Shown here: positions 1 through 58,700 of the stretch, one piece after another
Layout of the letters: each line of letters begins with the position of its first letter
Position numbering within the stretch: position 1 is the first letter of the stretch
Assembly: GCA_963924555.1 (NCBI GenBank)
Contig: OZ004593.1
Coordinates: 930,001-994,000, forward strand
DNA from: Crambe crambe
Lineage: Eukaryota; Porifera; Demospongiae; Poecilosclerida; Crambeidae
Length of the DNA stretch: 64,000 bases
Reading direction: 5' to 3'
Program-made: the position numbers and the translations under genes
Notes under the pieces: model-generated
What the model was told of the DNA's origin: nothing
Database searches by the model: none
The model's input: only the letters and a program-made list of their open reading frames with translations

Positions 1-40408
<40,408 letters not shown>

Positions 40409-40535
40409 GGCAAAACACTAGCTAGTCACAATAGCATGCCAAGGTTTCCCGCAAAAACTTTGCTTCAAAGAAGCTAGCTAATATTTTATTCTGTCAAGGG
40501 GGTACACCGTCTGGTAGTGTACCATTATTCATAGC

Positions 40536-40541
40536 TTTATT
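40536..40541 (-). terminator. Polyadenylation signal of polyubiquitin
   Basis: AATAAA on the minus strand lies about 75 nt after the polyubiquitin stop. A second AATAAA overlaps the stop codon itself (CAATAAAC), probably too early to be the main signal. The VPS13 start codon is only about 130 bp further on, so the VPS13 promoter and this 3' end share a compact interval. Confidence 0.6.
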
Positions 40542-40614
40542 GACATGATAAACTTTATAATCAGAAAAGATAAAGATAAACAGTACTGGGGAATGACAAC
40601 AGTTTCAGTTGAGT

Positions 40615-45111
<4,497 letters not shown>

Positions 45112-45350
45112 TGTTTTTTTTGTTTTTTTCTGTACTAGTAACTTTTAAAAAATAGCAACAGAGCACATGTCATTGATGTCAGCACAAAGTTAGATCAGAT
45201 CAGTATCTAGCAATTTTTTTTTGTGTGTGTGTGGTATGAATAGAGTGACTATTATAATAAAAGTGATAGTATGATTAGTACTATTGTGAATGCACCATTA
45301 AAGCCAATGGTGACTGTTACAAGAACGAGCAGTAAGCATCAAGTTAGAAG
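45112..45350. other. Convergent 3' interval
   Basis: This 240-bp interval lies between the tektin-like stop (plus) and the sFRP-like stop (minus). It contains T-rich runs and a short GT run, and I see no gene or clear AATAAA apart from A/T-rich candidates. Confidence 0.5.
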
Positions 45351-47408
45351 TTAGCATTTCCTTGCAGTGTTTCCTCTGTTCACGGTATTGGTCATCTTCT
45401 TTGCAGTATATTTATCTGGTTTCCACTCACCAATAAGTGAGTCTTCTCCAGGAACGAGGTACTCCACTGCATCACATTCATTTGTTTGATAATATCCAGC
45501 TATCAAATATTCCTTCCCTGGCTCCAGTTGTGTTTGGTGCCTAGAATAGCAATCTCTTTCACATGTACGGCCATCTCCTAGTAGGTCAAAGTTGTCATCC
45601 ATTGGTGGAGCTTTTTTGCATTCTGGTGGTCCTGATTTGATGCCAAATTGTTCTACAAGTTCACAAGTCCACTTTCGCCTGCCATTTTCAGTGAAATTGA
45701 CACTCTGCACCCTTACTCTGGCAGCTATGTATGAGAGAAAGTAAACATAGTAGTTAGCTGCCTGGGAATATACAAAGAACAGACATAATATTGTTAGTTA
45801 TAATATTTCTATCTAGTCAGCTGTGCCGGTGATATGAAGAAAACAGTCTTGGTATTTTTTTTTGATACAATCCTGTAGGTTATTGCTAGCAACTTACGTA
45901 CCAAACGTGTAGTCGTTCCTATCAAATGTACGAACATTTGCACCTCTTCTGATGCCACATTTAGTGGAACACGAAACTGAACCTGTCAAAGGAAAGTGAT
46001 AGTTAGTGTAGCATGTCAAAAGTTCAGCTGCAAGGAACTCGTGTGGGCTTGTGGGTTTAATGAGAAGGGAAGTTGACAGATCACTGTTATTTTGTAATCA
46101 ATGACTTGTTCCAATGCTTACACAACTGATACTCTTGGGATTTCCATAATTGTAATTAAATTTAGGGGGAGAGGAGACAGACTTACCACATGATGGAGCT
46201 GGAGTGGTGTAGTCTGGGATCTCATCTGCTGTTGCTGTTGTTGCTAGTTGATCCGTTGTAGGTTCTACAGGATCTGTAGGACCTTGTGTGGTTGTAGGGG
46301 GAGTAGGAGTCAACCCCCAGGGCATTTGGGTGTCATTGGTGCACAACCCAGTCCCTTCACTAGGATCGATATAGACTGGTCTACCATTATGCTGGAACAT
46401 ACTGCAGTTAAAGTGATCAGCCCAACTAATGTTATATTTCTTCATCTCCTCGGTGCATTTGCTATTCACGTTAGTGACTTCTTCGCAGACGCTGCGACAG
46501 GGGAAGACGACCTCTTGTGCTGCACTGTCTGGTATTATTGAACAGAATGGGAAGTACAGGAAGCAGAGTAGAGTCCCCAGCTTATCAGAACACCCGGAAT
46601 CCAGGAGTCGAGTAAAGTGAGAAAACTCTAGAGCAGCATCTGCAATGTACAAGTCTGGACTGGCAAGGGTGAGATCAGTTTGTCTTGGGTTTGGCGACAT
46701 GGTTGTATAGTACCCGAAGCTATTGCAGTAATTATGCTGGAAGGTGCGACAAGTGAATTCATTTCCACGTCTTATAGGATTAATCAACGGATCCGGCTTG
46801 ACTTTGGGTTCCTTCTTGTCTGGTTCAGGATCAGGAGCAGGGAGCAACCAAGGTAGCGTATCATTGACACACAATTGTATGCCATTGTTGTTCTCTTCAC
46901 TTGGTTCAATGTATACTGGTTTACCATTGTACCGGAAATTTCTACAGTCAAATTGAGCAGCCCAAGTTAAGTTTGCCTTCTCCAACTCCTCGGTGCACTT
47001 GCTAGTTCCAGCAGTAATTTCTTCACAGAGACCACGGCAGGGGAGAATAACTATCTCCTGTGTTGTATCTGGTTCTTCACCTGGTATTGTTGCACAGAAT
47101 GGAAAGTAAAGAAAGCAAAGGAGACTTCCAAGTTTATCGGAACACCCAGAGTCCAGGAGGGGAGCAAAGTGAGAAAACTCCTTAGCTGCATCTGCAATGT
47201 ACGCATCTGAATTGGCAAAGGAGAGACCAGTCTGTCTCGGGTTGGGCGACATTGTAATATTGTAGTTGAAGCGGTTGCAGTAGCTGTGTTGGAAGCTCCT
47301 ACAAGTAGGTCCGTGGCTGTGGCTGAGAGAGCCGATCCTGGGAATGGTCAAGGTTACTTGAAACTGGTACACTGCGAGTACAAAGACTATGAGATTAAAA
47401 GAAGCCAT
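45351..47408 (-). CDS. sFRP-like secreted protein with two Frizzled CRDs and a netrin-like module
   Basis: Exons as read: 46187-47408, 45902-45982, 45351-45724, all in phase, giving 558 residues. A signal peptide (residues 1-21) precedes two Frizzled cysteine-rich domains (about 36-182 and 218-346). Each has ten Cys in the family pattern, with a Y-N/Y..T.SPNPRQT block where Frizzleds have YN.T..PN. A Pro/Thr-rich linker follows, then a C-terminal netrin-like (NTR) module with C..C, FGARVRV, GKEYLIAGYY and a conserved Trp. CRD plus NTR is the secreted Frizzled-related layout, whose members bind Wnts; a doubled CRD is unusual. It is a tandem duplicate of the gene at 47988-49441. The ATG at 47408 is supported by the signal peptide and by the neighbour. 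Confidence 0.85.
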
Positions 47409-47456
47409 TCTGGGTTCCCTTTTTGTGAGTTTTTATTCTCTGCTCAAGGGTTTTTA

Positions 47457-47572
47457 TAACCTCGTACGCATGCGCAATGCCCTTTCTAAAGGTAATGATC
47501 GTCACTATTAAAAGCTAGATAGTAGTGACGACCATTACCTTTAGAAGGACATTGCGCATGCGTACGAGGTTA
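47457..47572. repeat. Near-perfect inverted repeat at the sFRP-like promoter
   Basis: Two arms of about 50 bp (47457-47507 and 47523-47572) are reverse complements with a few differences, separated by a 15-bp loop. Each arm contains TACGCATGCGCA. The element starts about 50 bp upstream of the ATG at 47408, so it probably overlaps the promoter. Confidence 0.85.
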
Positions 47573-47987
47573 GAATGACAATTGATTTGGGAGATAAAGC
47601 CAAGGAACTTGTGTATGGCTGACACACATGGACATATATGTTTACATATATGTTTAGAAATGTGCACTCCAAGTTAAGAGTTGGCTTTCTTCAGCTCCTA
47701 ACTAGCTTGCTGTGTAGAGTGCATGGGTGTTGTGTGATACTGACTGTAGTTTTCCTGTAACCATATACTGTACAGGTTTGTAACTGTGTTATAGGTGGAA
47801 TGCATGTCAACATATATGCCATTTTCATTTTTTTCATTTTTTTTCAACAATACAAAAAGTGAATGATGACTGTATATAAACTCTGGAATAATAATTTTGA
47901 TGCTGGTTGGTTATAACGAATAACAACAATGACACATTGACAAACAAAGATTGCATGCATAATAAACTACATGAATACAAGTATGAG

Positions 47988-49441
47988 TTAGCTACATTGC
48001 CTTGCTTTATTGCCCCTGTTGATAAATTTAGACATCTTCGTTGTGTATTTGCTCTTCCATTTATCCACTAATGAATCTCCTCCAGATATGTGATACTCGA
48101 CTATACCACAGTTATTTGTGTGATAATGTCCAGCAATAAAATATTCCTTCCCAGGCTGAAGTTGAGTTTGGTGGGGAGAATAACAGTCTATTTCGCACGT
48201 ACGAGCATCTCCCAGTAGATCGAAGTAGTCTCCCATCGGTGGAGCTTTTCTGCACTCTGGTGGTCCTGATTTAATATCAAATTGCTGTAGGAGTTCACAA
48301 GTCCATTTTCGCCTGCCACATTCGGTTTCATTCACACTCTGCACTCTGACTTTAGCAGCTGCAGGGGAAAGAGAGGGACAAGAGATAAAACTCTATCAGC
48401 TACCACAGCTGTCCTCAGTATAGCTATAGCTGGACTCACTAGAGATATGCTAGCTAGCTATACAGCTATATCTCTTAGGTGTAGTCACTGCATTGATTGG
48501 GTTAGCTATAAGGTCTTACCGAAAGTGTAGCCATTCCTTTCAAATGTACCACCATTTGCACCTCTTCTGATATTACACCTGTTAGGGCAAGTACCTATCC
48601 AAGAAAAAAAAAAGAGCATCTTGAATTTAAGTTAATTATATAGTTATGCAACACACACCGTTTTACTCTTCAAATTAATGAGCTGTTTGAAATTAGCTAA
48701 AGGCTATAGCTAGCTATATCCCATTTTAAACTTACCACATGATGGAGTGCACACTGTAGGTTCTACAGGTGGACCTTGTGTTTCAGGACTAGGAGGAGAA
48801 GGAGCTTCAGTTACAGGTTCTTCAGGCACTGGCTCCTTTGGACCTTTTGGTTCAGGAGTTGGTTCAGGAGAAAACCAAGGGACTTGTGTATGGTTGACAC
48901 ACAATCGCATTTCACCATCTTCTTCTTCTTCGTCTGGATTAATGTACACGGGCTTTTTATCGTACATGAATTCACTACAATTGAAATGTGCACCCCAACC
49001 GGGTATATTGGCTTTCTTCAGCTCCTGTGTACATTGGCTCTCTTCATTTGTGACTTCTTCGCAGAGATCAAGGCAGGGGAAAATGGGGAATGCTTTTGTA
49101 GTGCCCGGGATCACTGAACAGAAAGGAAAATAGATGAAGCATAGGAGAGTTCCAAGTTTATCAGAACACTGAGTGTCCATAAGGCGATCAAAGTGAGAAA
49201 ACTCTAGAGCAGCATCTGCAAAGTAGGCTGCTGTAGAGGGGCGGGTAAGATCATGCTGTCTTGGGTTGGGCGACAGGGCCGCATAGTAGTTGAATTTGCT
49301 GCAGTAGTGATGGAAGAAAGGGTGACAAGAAGACGCATCAGGGCGGAGGATAGAGCTGATCATGGTAGGCCCACACGTACCAAGTCCAGATTGATACAAC
49401 GTTATAGCTAGGGGAACAATAATGAGGTTGAAGTACGCCAT
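47988..49441 (-). CDS. sFRP-like secreted protein with one Frizzled CRD and a netrin-like module
   Basis: Exons as read: 48736-49441, 48520-48594, 47988-48358, in phase, giving 383 residues. The chosen start MAYFNLIIV gives a signal peptide aligned with the paralogue; an upstream in-frame Met at 49480 would put a polar extension before it. One ten-Cys Frizzled CRD is followed by a Pro/Glu-rich linker (PEPKGPKEP type), a small CNIRRGAN exon and an NTR module (GKEYFIAGHY, SLVDKWK). The exon phases and exon count are identical to the gene at 45351-47408, so the genes arose by tandem duplication and one CRD was gained or lost. The likely role is extracellular modulation of Wnt-type signalling. 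A perfect TGCGCATGCGCA lies 85 bp upstream. Confidence 0.85.
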
Positions 49442-49525
49442 CGTTATATAGATATTGAGCTGCTCTTTTTGCGAATGCAAAGTCGGATGAGTGATCTTCT
49501 TTTTATATTCCGTCCAGCATAAATG

Positions 49526-49537
49526 TGCGCATGCGCA
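49526..49537. promoter_or_regulatory. NRF1-type palindrome TGCGCATGCGCA
   Basis: This is a perfect match to the animal NRF1 consensus (YGCGCAYGCGCR), 85 bp upstream of the sFRP-like start at 49441 and in the short gap after the stop of the ankyrin gene. Related TGCGCATGCGTA or TACGCATGCGCA copies occur at 25363, 27430, 30250, 47464 and about 47552. Confidence 0.6.
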
Positions 49538-49589
49538 ATATTTAGACCGATGACCTAATAATAATAATAATAATTATAAATAAAAAGTT

Positions 49590-49735
49590 TTACGAATCAG
49601 TAACTTCTAGAGCTTGTACACGAGCTAATATTTGCAGCTGGAATGGAGTACGGAGTTCCCCAAAATCTGCACGTTCTATGCCCTGTTCCTCTCTGATCTT
49701 GAGCCTTGTCTCCAAATGCTCTTTCTGCAGTGCAC

Positions 49736-49766
<31 letters not shown>

Positions 49767-52700
49767 GCCCATATTATTAAAGGTGTAAAAAAATAGCCCA
49801 TCATTCAAATTTTTGTAGTTATATGATCTCTGAAAAATATTGGGCCTGGGATCACATCGTTCTTCTGTATAAACATCGCTTTGTATCATGGCAACAGGCT
49901 ACTTAACATCTGGCCACAAAATTCCAATTACAAAATGGATTCCAAGGTTGCATATATGGAGTCCTATTTTAGTGGCTAAAATTCTGCCAAAGCAGAGGGT
50001 TCCATAGCCTATAGACCCATTACGAGTGACATCATATAGTTCAGAGAACACTCTAAACAAGGACGATGTTGCATGTCTGTAATGCATCCAAAATGGAATA
50101 GTGGCCTTAATTGCAAGGAATATTACAGAGGGGTTTAATCGTTTCACCATCATTAAGGGTCTGGATTGTAGGAGCTTTTCATTAAAGCTTTCCCACCGTA
50201 GCATACAGTGCAACCTCCAATGAAAGGACAATCTAAAAAGAGGACAAACCTTGACAAAACAAAATAACCTCCAAAAGAGGACAACCTTTCTAAATGACCT
50301 CCAAATAATGGACACACTTTAGACCTAGCCATTGAGTTTTGTAGTGGGGGGCTTCACCATCTCATGTCAGGGGTCAGGGGTTCAGATTAAAGGCACTACA
50401 GCAGGAGGGGAGGAGATATTCCCAACTCAGCAAATAATATGTATTACGTACAGTAGTGGTTGGACGAGAAACCCAGGCTGGGCGTGGCTTGTACGTGGGA
50501 GAAGGCTTGATGAGGGCGGAAGTTTGCATGCTCTCCAAGGTCACATTCTTTCGAACACTCTTCATGTACTCTGCCGGTGTCGGCAATCGTGGAGGAGGAG
50601 GGAGGGGTTCCAGGGGAGGACCCTGTAATAAAAGGAAGGAAATTCTTTATAAATAAAGTGCTTTCTAAGTAACTGAAACTGATGAGGTGTTAGGGGAGGA
50701 GGGGTAATCATTGTTATAAAGAAAGTGGAAACAAGAAGCCTTTCGACATGATTATTATCAGGTAGTGAGAGATTTCCCCTCAAATTTATCACTATAATTA
50801 AGAATCAGATATAACCATGAGAAGGCAATTGTTCAGGAATCTAGAGGCAAGTTGGATGATCAACTGCTAATCAGGGAACATTTCTTGCATATCTCCACAC
50901 GGATCAGATTACAACAAGTGATTGTATCATCATCGTGGCCTTGGTATGCAACTGGGGCTGCTGGCCGAGGGTTATCAAGTGTTACCTCATCACACGAGAC
51001 ATGTGTCTTAATCACCAAGTGAATTATGGTATTCTTGCACATATCCACAATAGTTGGCATTTTTCTGTTGGGTGTATTTTATACCAATTAGCTTGTGAGA
51101 TGCCTCAAAAATCCACAGAACTGTCTTTTTTTTTTTGCTTAGTTTTTTTATATTTTGAAGCAAGTTGAGTCTCCAATTGAACTAACTTATTAACTGTCTA
51201 TAATTTGACACTATTGCAGTATCATACTTCTACTGCTTGCAAAGCTTCTTTGTCATTTACAATACTACACAGGGCACCAAAGATTTCCTGCCCTCCCCCC
51301 CCCCCCCCCCCCCCCCCCCCCATGCTAGGTCGTACTGTACTCAAGTTCCAAGTTCTCACTTCAGCTGTAGCAGAGCATCCCTTCAACAGAAGCTGTTATA
51401 TCACAAGATTGGACTCTCAAAGGAAGACCTAGCTACTTGGAATACCTGCACGATAGGTTCCTTGGAATGTTCATACCATTTCTATTCTTCCTTTCCTCAT
51501 AATTATCCCTAGCTATTTTGTATATGTCTAGAAATTCTATGACTTTATATCACTCAGATATTTCTATACCTTATCACTTACTTCTGTACTTAATGATAGT
51601 GAAGAGATTTGTTGAAGACTTAAGAATATGTCTGCACTTACGATGATGCACAGCATGTTCGTAAAGCATCCATACACATGTCTCTGTTGTGAATGTCTCA
51701 GTCAAAGTCTTCCCACGCAAGCATCGAGGGCAACATGCCTTGGAGAAACCTAAATCACCCTCCAACCGAATAGTCTTAGGAATTCAAATTTCACAGGTCA
51801 AGGTTGTTGATAGTTAATATGTCAAAGAAAGAAAGATATGCCATAAAGATAGTATGCAGTATGCACACATCCAATCCAATAGTTTAAGAATGCAGCACCA
51901 AACGCAACCCTCACCACCAGGATCAAAGAAACAATGCTCTTGCAATGAAAACTTGGCATACTCCTCCAGACCAATACACACACACTCTTCTAACCCTCAG
52001 TGCCCTTGGGGTCAATTGAGATGTGATTGGTGATTAGTCCCTCCAGCTGTATCCAAATCTCCGACAGCTGTATTTGACTCCCAGCTGCTACCCACCAAGC
52101 TGCCATGATTATCAAAACAGTCGAGGAAGAATGAAAGACACTTAAGTGAAGCAGAGAGAGATGTTTTGAAGTGAGGATGGGATGAAAGCAACCACTAATT
52201 AATTTTGTAGTGTTTTTTTTCATCATGTTTATTATTTAATACTACTCAAAAGCCTCCCTTCATGAGATGTGTATTCAGAACAGCTTCCAACTGCTTTATA
52301 GTTACGTAAGAGGTTAAGGAGTAAGGAATGAATAATGAGTAAGCATCAACTACCCCCTTATAAACTGGAAACAATCACCAAGGGAAATGAATAGAGAGAG
52401 TGCAATGGTATAATGCACCTGTAGAAGGTAAACCTTTGTTCACGTTATAAGCAAGATTTGCTAAGCGATCTCATGCTCATGTAGTAGTAATCTGCATCCT
52501 TACCGGCAAGATTTTTGGAAGTGAGTCTTCACTTTTCTTCTTGCCTTTCCCTTTCTTGCCTTTCCCTCCCTTTCCGCCTTTTGCCTCTTTCTTTCCTTTC
52601 TCCTTCTCCTTTCCTGCAGTGCACATGAAAAAAAAAAAGGAACTGATAATTATAGCAAAGATGAATCATCTCCTCGAAATTTGAAGTATTTGGCGAGTGA

Positions 52701-55700
52701 ATTTTGGAGGCCAGCTGGAAATAGCTGTGCAGCTAATGGGTTCTCCTCTCCGCAACTTGATTAAAGACGATACATTCCCACACTTAAATTTTTAAAATAT
52801 AAACTACAATCTGAGCACAATTAAACTCAATGAAGGATGTATAACTAGTTTACACAGGGTTAATGGTTTCCCAGCACGTAACCAGGGGAACGAATCCTCT
52901 CACCGTGCCAGCTGGTGTGGTATGAAAGTACTTGAAGTACTTAAAACACTCGAGGGAATATAATTATTATTATATGCACTTCCTTACTACCACAATGGAT
53001 GAGTCCATTATTAATAACCATTACATACTGTCTAAATCCCCATGGCAAACTAAACCACTTTTGTACCACAACTTCCTGGATTGCGACCACTGATAAAAGA
53101 AATTTGTGGTTACGTCAGACGTTACACTAGGCAGCTGATGTAGCAGGCAATTGCAAGCTAGGGTATGAGAATGCAACAGGAACTCTCAGATACACTCCAC
53201 AGGTTTCAGGTCACTAATCCCAAACCAATTTCAATACCCCACCCTAACACCTCCACTAAATGTTCCCACTCAGGTGCCCTAGTAACCATGTAGCTTAGGT
53301 AGGTATTATTAAATTGAGAAATGCAGCCAGCTCAGCTGTGTCTGTAGTTCACTCTAATACCTCCACCCACTATTGATATCCAAGTCAGGTGTTCCAGGCT
53401 CCATACAGCGAGGATTTAATAAAAATCATTTCTAATGACTTTATTTCACTAACAGCTTGGTACAGCAAGTGTTAATAATCATTTTTTTATAGTAATTCAC
53501 TAACAGCTTGGTACAGCAAGGGTTAATAATCATTTTTTATAGTAATTCACTAACAGCTTGGTACAGCAAGGGTTAATAATCATTTTTTATAGTAATTCAC
53601 TAACAGCTTGGTACAGCAAGGGTTAATAATCATTTTTTATAGTAATTCACTAACAGCTTGGTACAGCAAGGGTTAATAATCATTTTTATAGTAATTCACT
53701 AACAGCTTGGTACAGCAAGGGTTAATAAAACATGAATTATAATATATTTTTAACAATAAAATAGTTCACTGAGAGATCGGGCATTTTTTGTCCCGTGGGT
53801 GGCAAATGAAGTCATATTTGTTGTAACAATAACACTAAAATGGTTGCAAACTTTCACTCCCTGCTTCACTGATCTAACTACTTCAACCACTCAGGTGTTC
53901 CATCTTGGTGTCTCAGGTCATGCAATGTTACATAAACACAATTATTAATAATTCACACCATTCAATAATTCGTCACTAAATGGATTTTTTTCCCTCTCCA
54001 AATTTAGCTTGAGTGTGTATCTAGTGCAGCTTTTAATCTCTCTCAGCCTTTTTGAATCAACCCTTTGAACTGTGTTTGCTTATATCACCATGCATCTCTA
54101 TGAGTGTGCAAGGAGAAGGAATTTACCCCAACTGTCACCCAGAGGGTGTTCAAGGTGGGCTGGAGGATCCTAATTCCTTCTCCCCATGGTGGCCGAGAAA
54201 CTCTCACCAGGTTATGTAAGGATAAAGCACAAATACTTCTAATAGAATCTATAGAATGCACATCCCATCTTCCTTTCTCATGAGGATTAAAGACTAGTTT
54301 ATGTCTGTGAATTGACACGGGAAGAAGGATAATGTTACTTGCGTATATGCATGCACACACCATAGAAACCCTTCAAGAAGTTTCACTCACTTTTTGCTGG
54401 AATTCTTATTCAGTTACATGTATGTTTTGGAAACAGAAGGTGGGGAAACTCCTCCATTGAGACTCGAATCCTCACACAAGTGCATGTCTCACATTCTTTA
54501 TAACTTCGCACACACACAATGATACCTTACTGTATTTCAGTGTTTCTTATAACAGTTTGACAATACTTCTACACAATTAGTTAATTTTTGCCTTTTATCT
54601 GATTCAAGTAACAGCCCAACTTAACTGCTACCCAATTGAATTTGTCTGGCTGAATTTTTGCCTTTGTTCGATTAAGACTATTGGCAGAAACTTTAATTAT
54701 CTGGTCTTTTCAGGCTTCATATAATAGGCTTGCTTTCCACCACTATTGTAATAACTACTAGGAAGATGTTGAACATCAATTACTAGTCATATGTGAAATA
54801 ATTGTGAGATTTTGGCCATTATCCATTCTATCGTGATTAAATTATAATGCCTCAGGTTAGCTATGTCATGTCTTTTGCCAATCAAAAGTTACATAAAATA
54901 TACTATTGTATTATGAGGCCTCTTGGTGATACAGACAGATGTGCCACAATGCTAACCATAAAAATGTTTCCGTTATCATAACCTCCTCCCCTGATTGGAT
55001 GTGTTTAATTATATCATAAAATGATCGACATTAAAGTCTAATAATTTAATATCGATCAATCTGATTAATAAACATATAGATCAAGTTTTTCTTAAAGGGA
55101 GTTTTAATTTGATTACTTCTAGACATGTCCCGACACCTTCCTTCAGAGAACAGCTGTTGGAAGGATCATCATGGTTTTGCTAACATACAGACACACATGT
55201 ACATGTGTGCAGTATGTTCCCACACTCAACGTCAGCTGCATGTTACTGACATCTGATTGGATGATAAAATTGAATCAGATATATTAGTCCTCCTTCTTGG
55301 CCCCCTCTTCAATCCCACTCCCCTCTCTTCCTCCCCCCTCTCCCCCCTCTCCTCCCCTCCCCTCTCCCCCCTCTCCTCCCCTCTCACTCCCCTCTCACTC
55401 CCACTCTCCTCAGCTCTCCCCCATGAGAGAAATAAAGTACAGAAACCTGGTCCCTGAAATAATTGGGGATTGTAGTCACAGTCCTGGTTTCCCATAACCT
55501 TGATGAAGTGATGGGGAGAGAATAGGAACACCCTCTCATCTCTTCCTCTCTTGAAATACCTACACACTTGTTAACCTTGATGAGGTAATGGGGAGAGCAC
55601 CCAATGGGTCACCACACTGCATATCTATACCCACACTTGTTAAAACCTTGACGAGGTAATGGGGAGAGGTCACAACACTGCATGGCCTACTCCCCCTGAA

Positions 55701-58700
55701 ATACCCACACTTGTTAAACCTTGACGAGGTAATAGGGAGAGGTCACAACACTGCATGGCCTACTCCCCCTGAAATACCCACACTTGTTAAACCTTGACGA
55801 GGTAATGGGGAGAGCACCCAATGGGTCACCACACTGCACATCTATAGGAACCCCCTCCCATCACCCCTGAAATACCCACACTTGTCCACTGCAATGCTCC
55901 CATGCTATCCATGTATCCCATATGTTGACATGCATGTATCATGCATCAGACAGGGCTTGGATATCCTCCTCACTATGATTTCACTTTCCATATATTATCA
56001 GTGCTATACCTTTCTCCAGAGAGAAACCCATCAAATCATCAAATTCTTTTTATCTAATTGTTGAAATATTCAATTTTAGTATGTTTGGACTATCTCTAGG
56101 GATAGGTATATTCCCCACACATTCCCTAGATACAGACCCTGTAGTACTTTCTCTACATGTGACTGAGGAGAGAGCGTCTTGCTATTCTTTTCACCCAATT
56201 ATGTTAACATGGGCTGGTCCTGAATGTCTGAATGAGTTTAGATAAGGAGAAAAGTTATTTCCATCATTGTTGATGGGATGGTTAATGTGATGGGATGTAG
56301 TGCCCCATGTAGAACGTGTACCAGTATTATGTACCCCCCAAACGCCCAGCCTGGCCCTGGTCTCACACCGTCAACACGCCCTGAGGCTAATTGTTGACCG
56401 AGTGATTGAATCAACATTCCCAGGCTCTCATCACACAAATCGAAGGAAGGAAGGAAGGAAAAAAAGACCCCATTACATTGGGTTATGCCACTTCTGATAG
56501 CAATGCTACAGGTAGCGATTTCATCACTTTTGTGTTACTCCAAGTAGAAAGTTCTCAGCCAATACAATGCAATACAGATATTAGGCCCCATACTACTTCA
56601 CCATTCAGTAATTCAGTTTGAACTTTGAACTAGTTAAATTCATCTGTTTAAAATTGAAGTTCAAAGGGAATTAAATGTACTGGTACATTTATTCATTCAT
56701 TCATTCATTTATATTTTTGGGATGGTGATTCTATGGAATGGGGAGTAGCATTCATTATTATTTCCGATACAACTTTGGAACAAGGACAAACATATATTTG
56801 TGGTCAGGGGCCTGAGAAGCGACATACATCAGAGAGAGGAGGGAAGGTGACGGAAATTGTGACAAATTTTTACCATTGCTAGGAATTAAAGAAAGACAAA
56901 TTTTATTAAGATTATTTACGCCCATGACGAAAATAATCTCATTACGCCTGCATGTTACATGAATGCATGTTGTATAAAAGAGATTCATAAACGCCCTAAA
57001 AAACAATTCTATTACGCCCATCAGCTCTGGACACACAAAGAGTCAATTGATGCCGTTCTCCTATGTAACAGTGGGTAACCTTGCTTTTTGCTGACGATTG
57101 AAATACCACTCCAACAGCCGCTTGCTACCATGACGACAATATCAATTGAGTTAGAATATCTCAATACCTGGGATACGTAAACTGGTCTACCCCACACAGC
57201 AGATGCACACCTTATCACAATCAAGCAACTCTCCACTGAAATTGTTTGATCATGTAGTTAATTGATAATGCATAGTAAGTGTATTCTATTCTTAGGCAGT
57301 TCAAATTTATTTACTTGTTCAATGGATTTCCCTGCCCTATTTTTGACAAAATTAAACTAGTATATCTTTGTATACCTTTGTATACTAGAACAACGTTGAC
57401 CATTATAGTATTACATAATTCATAGTATACAGAGATAAACAAGTAGTATTCAAGTTTATGTTTAAGTTTATTTCGACCTGCCTGCAGGTGAAAAAAAATC
57501 CGTTAAACAAGGGATTAATTTTGAACTGCCAGGTTTCATCTGAGTTCACAGGCGTTATTAGCTGAATAGTCAAACCTTTTTTTTTGCACCTAACTGATCC
57601 ATTCTTCTGGCTCCCAGGAGTAATGCTAATTAGCCGAGGTATTTTCCCAAACACATTATATTGAAACCCAATCTCCTGTTATTACACACAAGTCCTGTCT
57701 GATCAAGTCATTAAGTAGGTAGCAGCCAAGGTGAATCATTTGAATTAACCCCATTCCAGGAAATTCCAGACAGGTTTTTCACAGCTGAGCAGGAGTGATG
57801 GATGCTCACATACGTACACACACACCCACACACATGTACACATGACAGTTCCAGGATGAAATTGATATTATCCTGTCATTTATTAGCTCTCTTAAATCAG
57901 CCATTTCTCTAAAATTCTCTGCTGAAATCATTCCAAATTTCTATCAGGAGAGCTGAAGAAATGATGTACACTCATTGTACCACATGTATGCTGTATGCAC
58001 ACTGCATGCATACCACATGTATGCTGCATGAATACAACATGTACACAGCATGTATACAGCATGTATACCACATACACACACAGGGGAACTAAATAACACC
58101 CTAGCAACCCTCTGGATGCGTATGGTTCAAAGACTACACATCAAATCACACAAAAGGTTTCAGTCACACAGAAAATTCACCAAGGAATGTGTCAAGTGGA
58201 TAATTCTCCTGTTATAGTAAGGCTTGGGTCATGGAGCTGTTATAGTAAGGCTTGGGTCATGGAGCTGGCACAATAGTGCGCACATCAATGCAGTATGGTG
58301 CATCGCTGAATATTGCACGCACGTATTTGTCATCCCCAGCAAATCTTTACCCTTAGAACGTACGTGCGTATGATCTGGAGTTTATAGTAATTGCATGATA
58401 GTAATAATGTAGTACATGCATGGTAGCATTAATGTACATGCATGATACAGGCATGGTAGCATTAATGTACATGCATGATACAGGCATGGTAGCATTAATG
58501 TACATGCATGATACAGGCATGGTAGCATTAATGTACATGCATGATATAGGCATGATAGTATTAATGTACGTGCATGATATAGGTATGGTAGCATTAATGT
58601 ACATGCATGATACATGCATAATATCCATAATTATGTACATACATGCATGGAGATAGACACATTTAATTATAGCACATTACAGAGACTTGGCAGCACATGT

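Noticed and set aside
51574..51765. 63-residue minus ORF with Cys and His pairs, possible transposon fragment
   Set aside because: Too short and with no flanking homology to assign to any element.
53440..53728. CRISPR-like array
   Set aside because: Copies are contiguous tandem units without unique spacers, and the DNA is eukaryotic.
54085..54363. 92-residue minus-strand ORF
   Set aside because: No recognisable domain, no matching splice phases with the ankyrin gene, and an unremarkable length for intronic sequence.
58353..58656. Repeat-protein ORFs on both strands
   Set aside because: A 33-bp minisatellite keeps frames open by its length; both strands give equally open frames.
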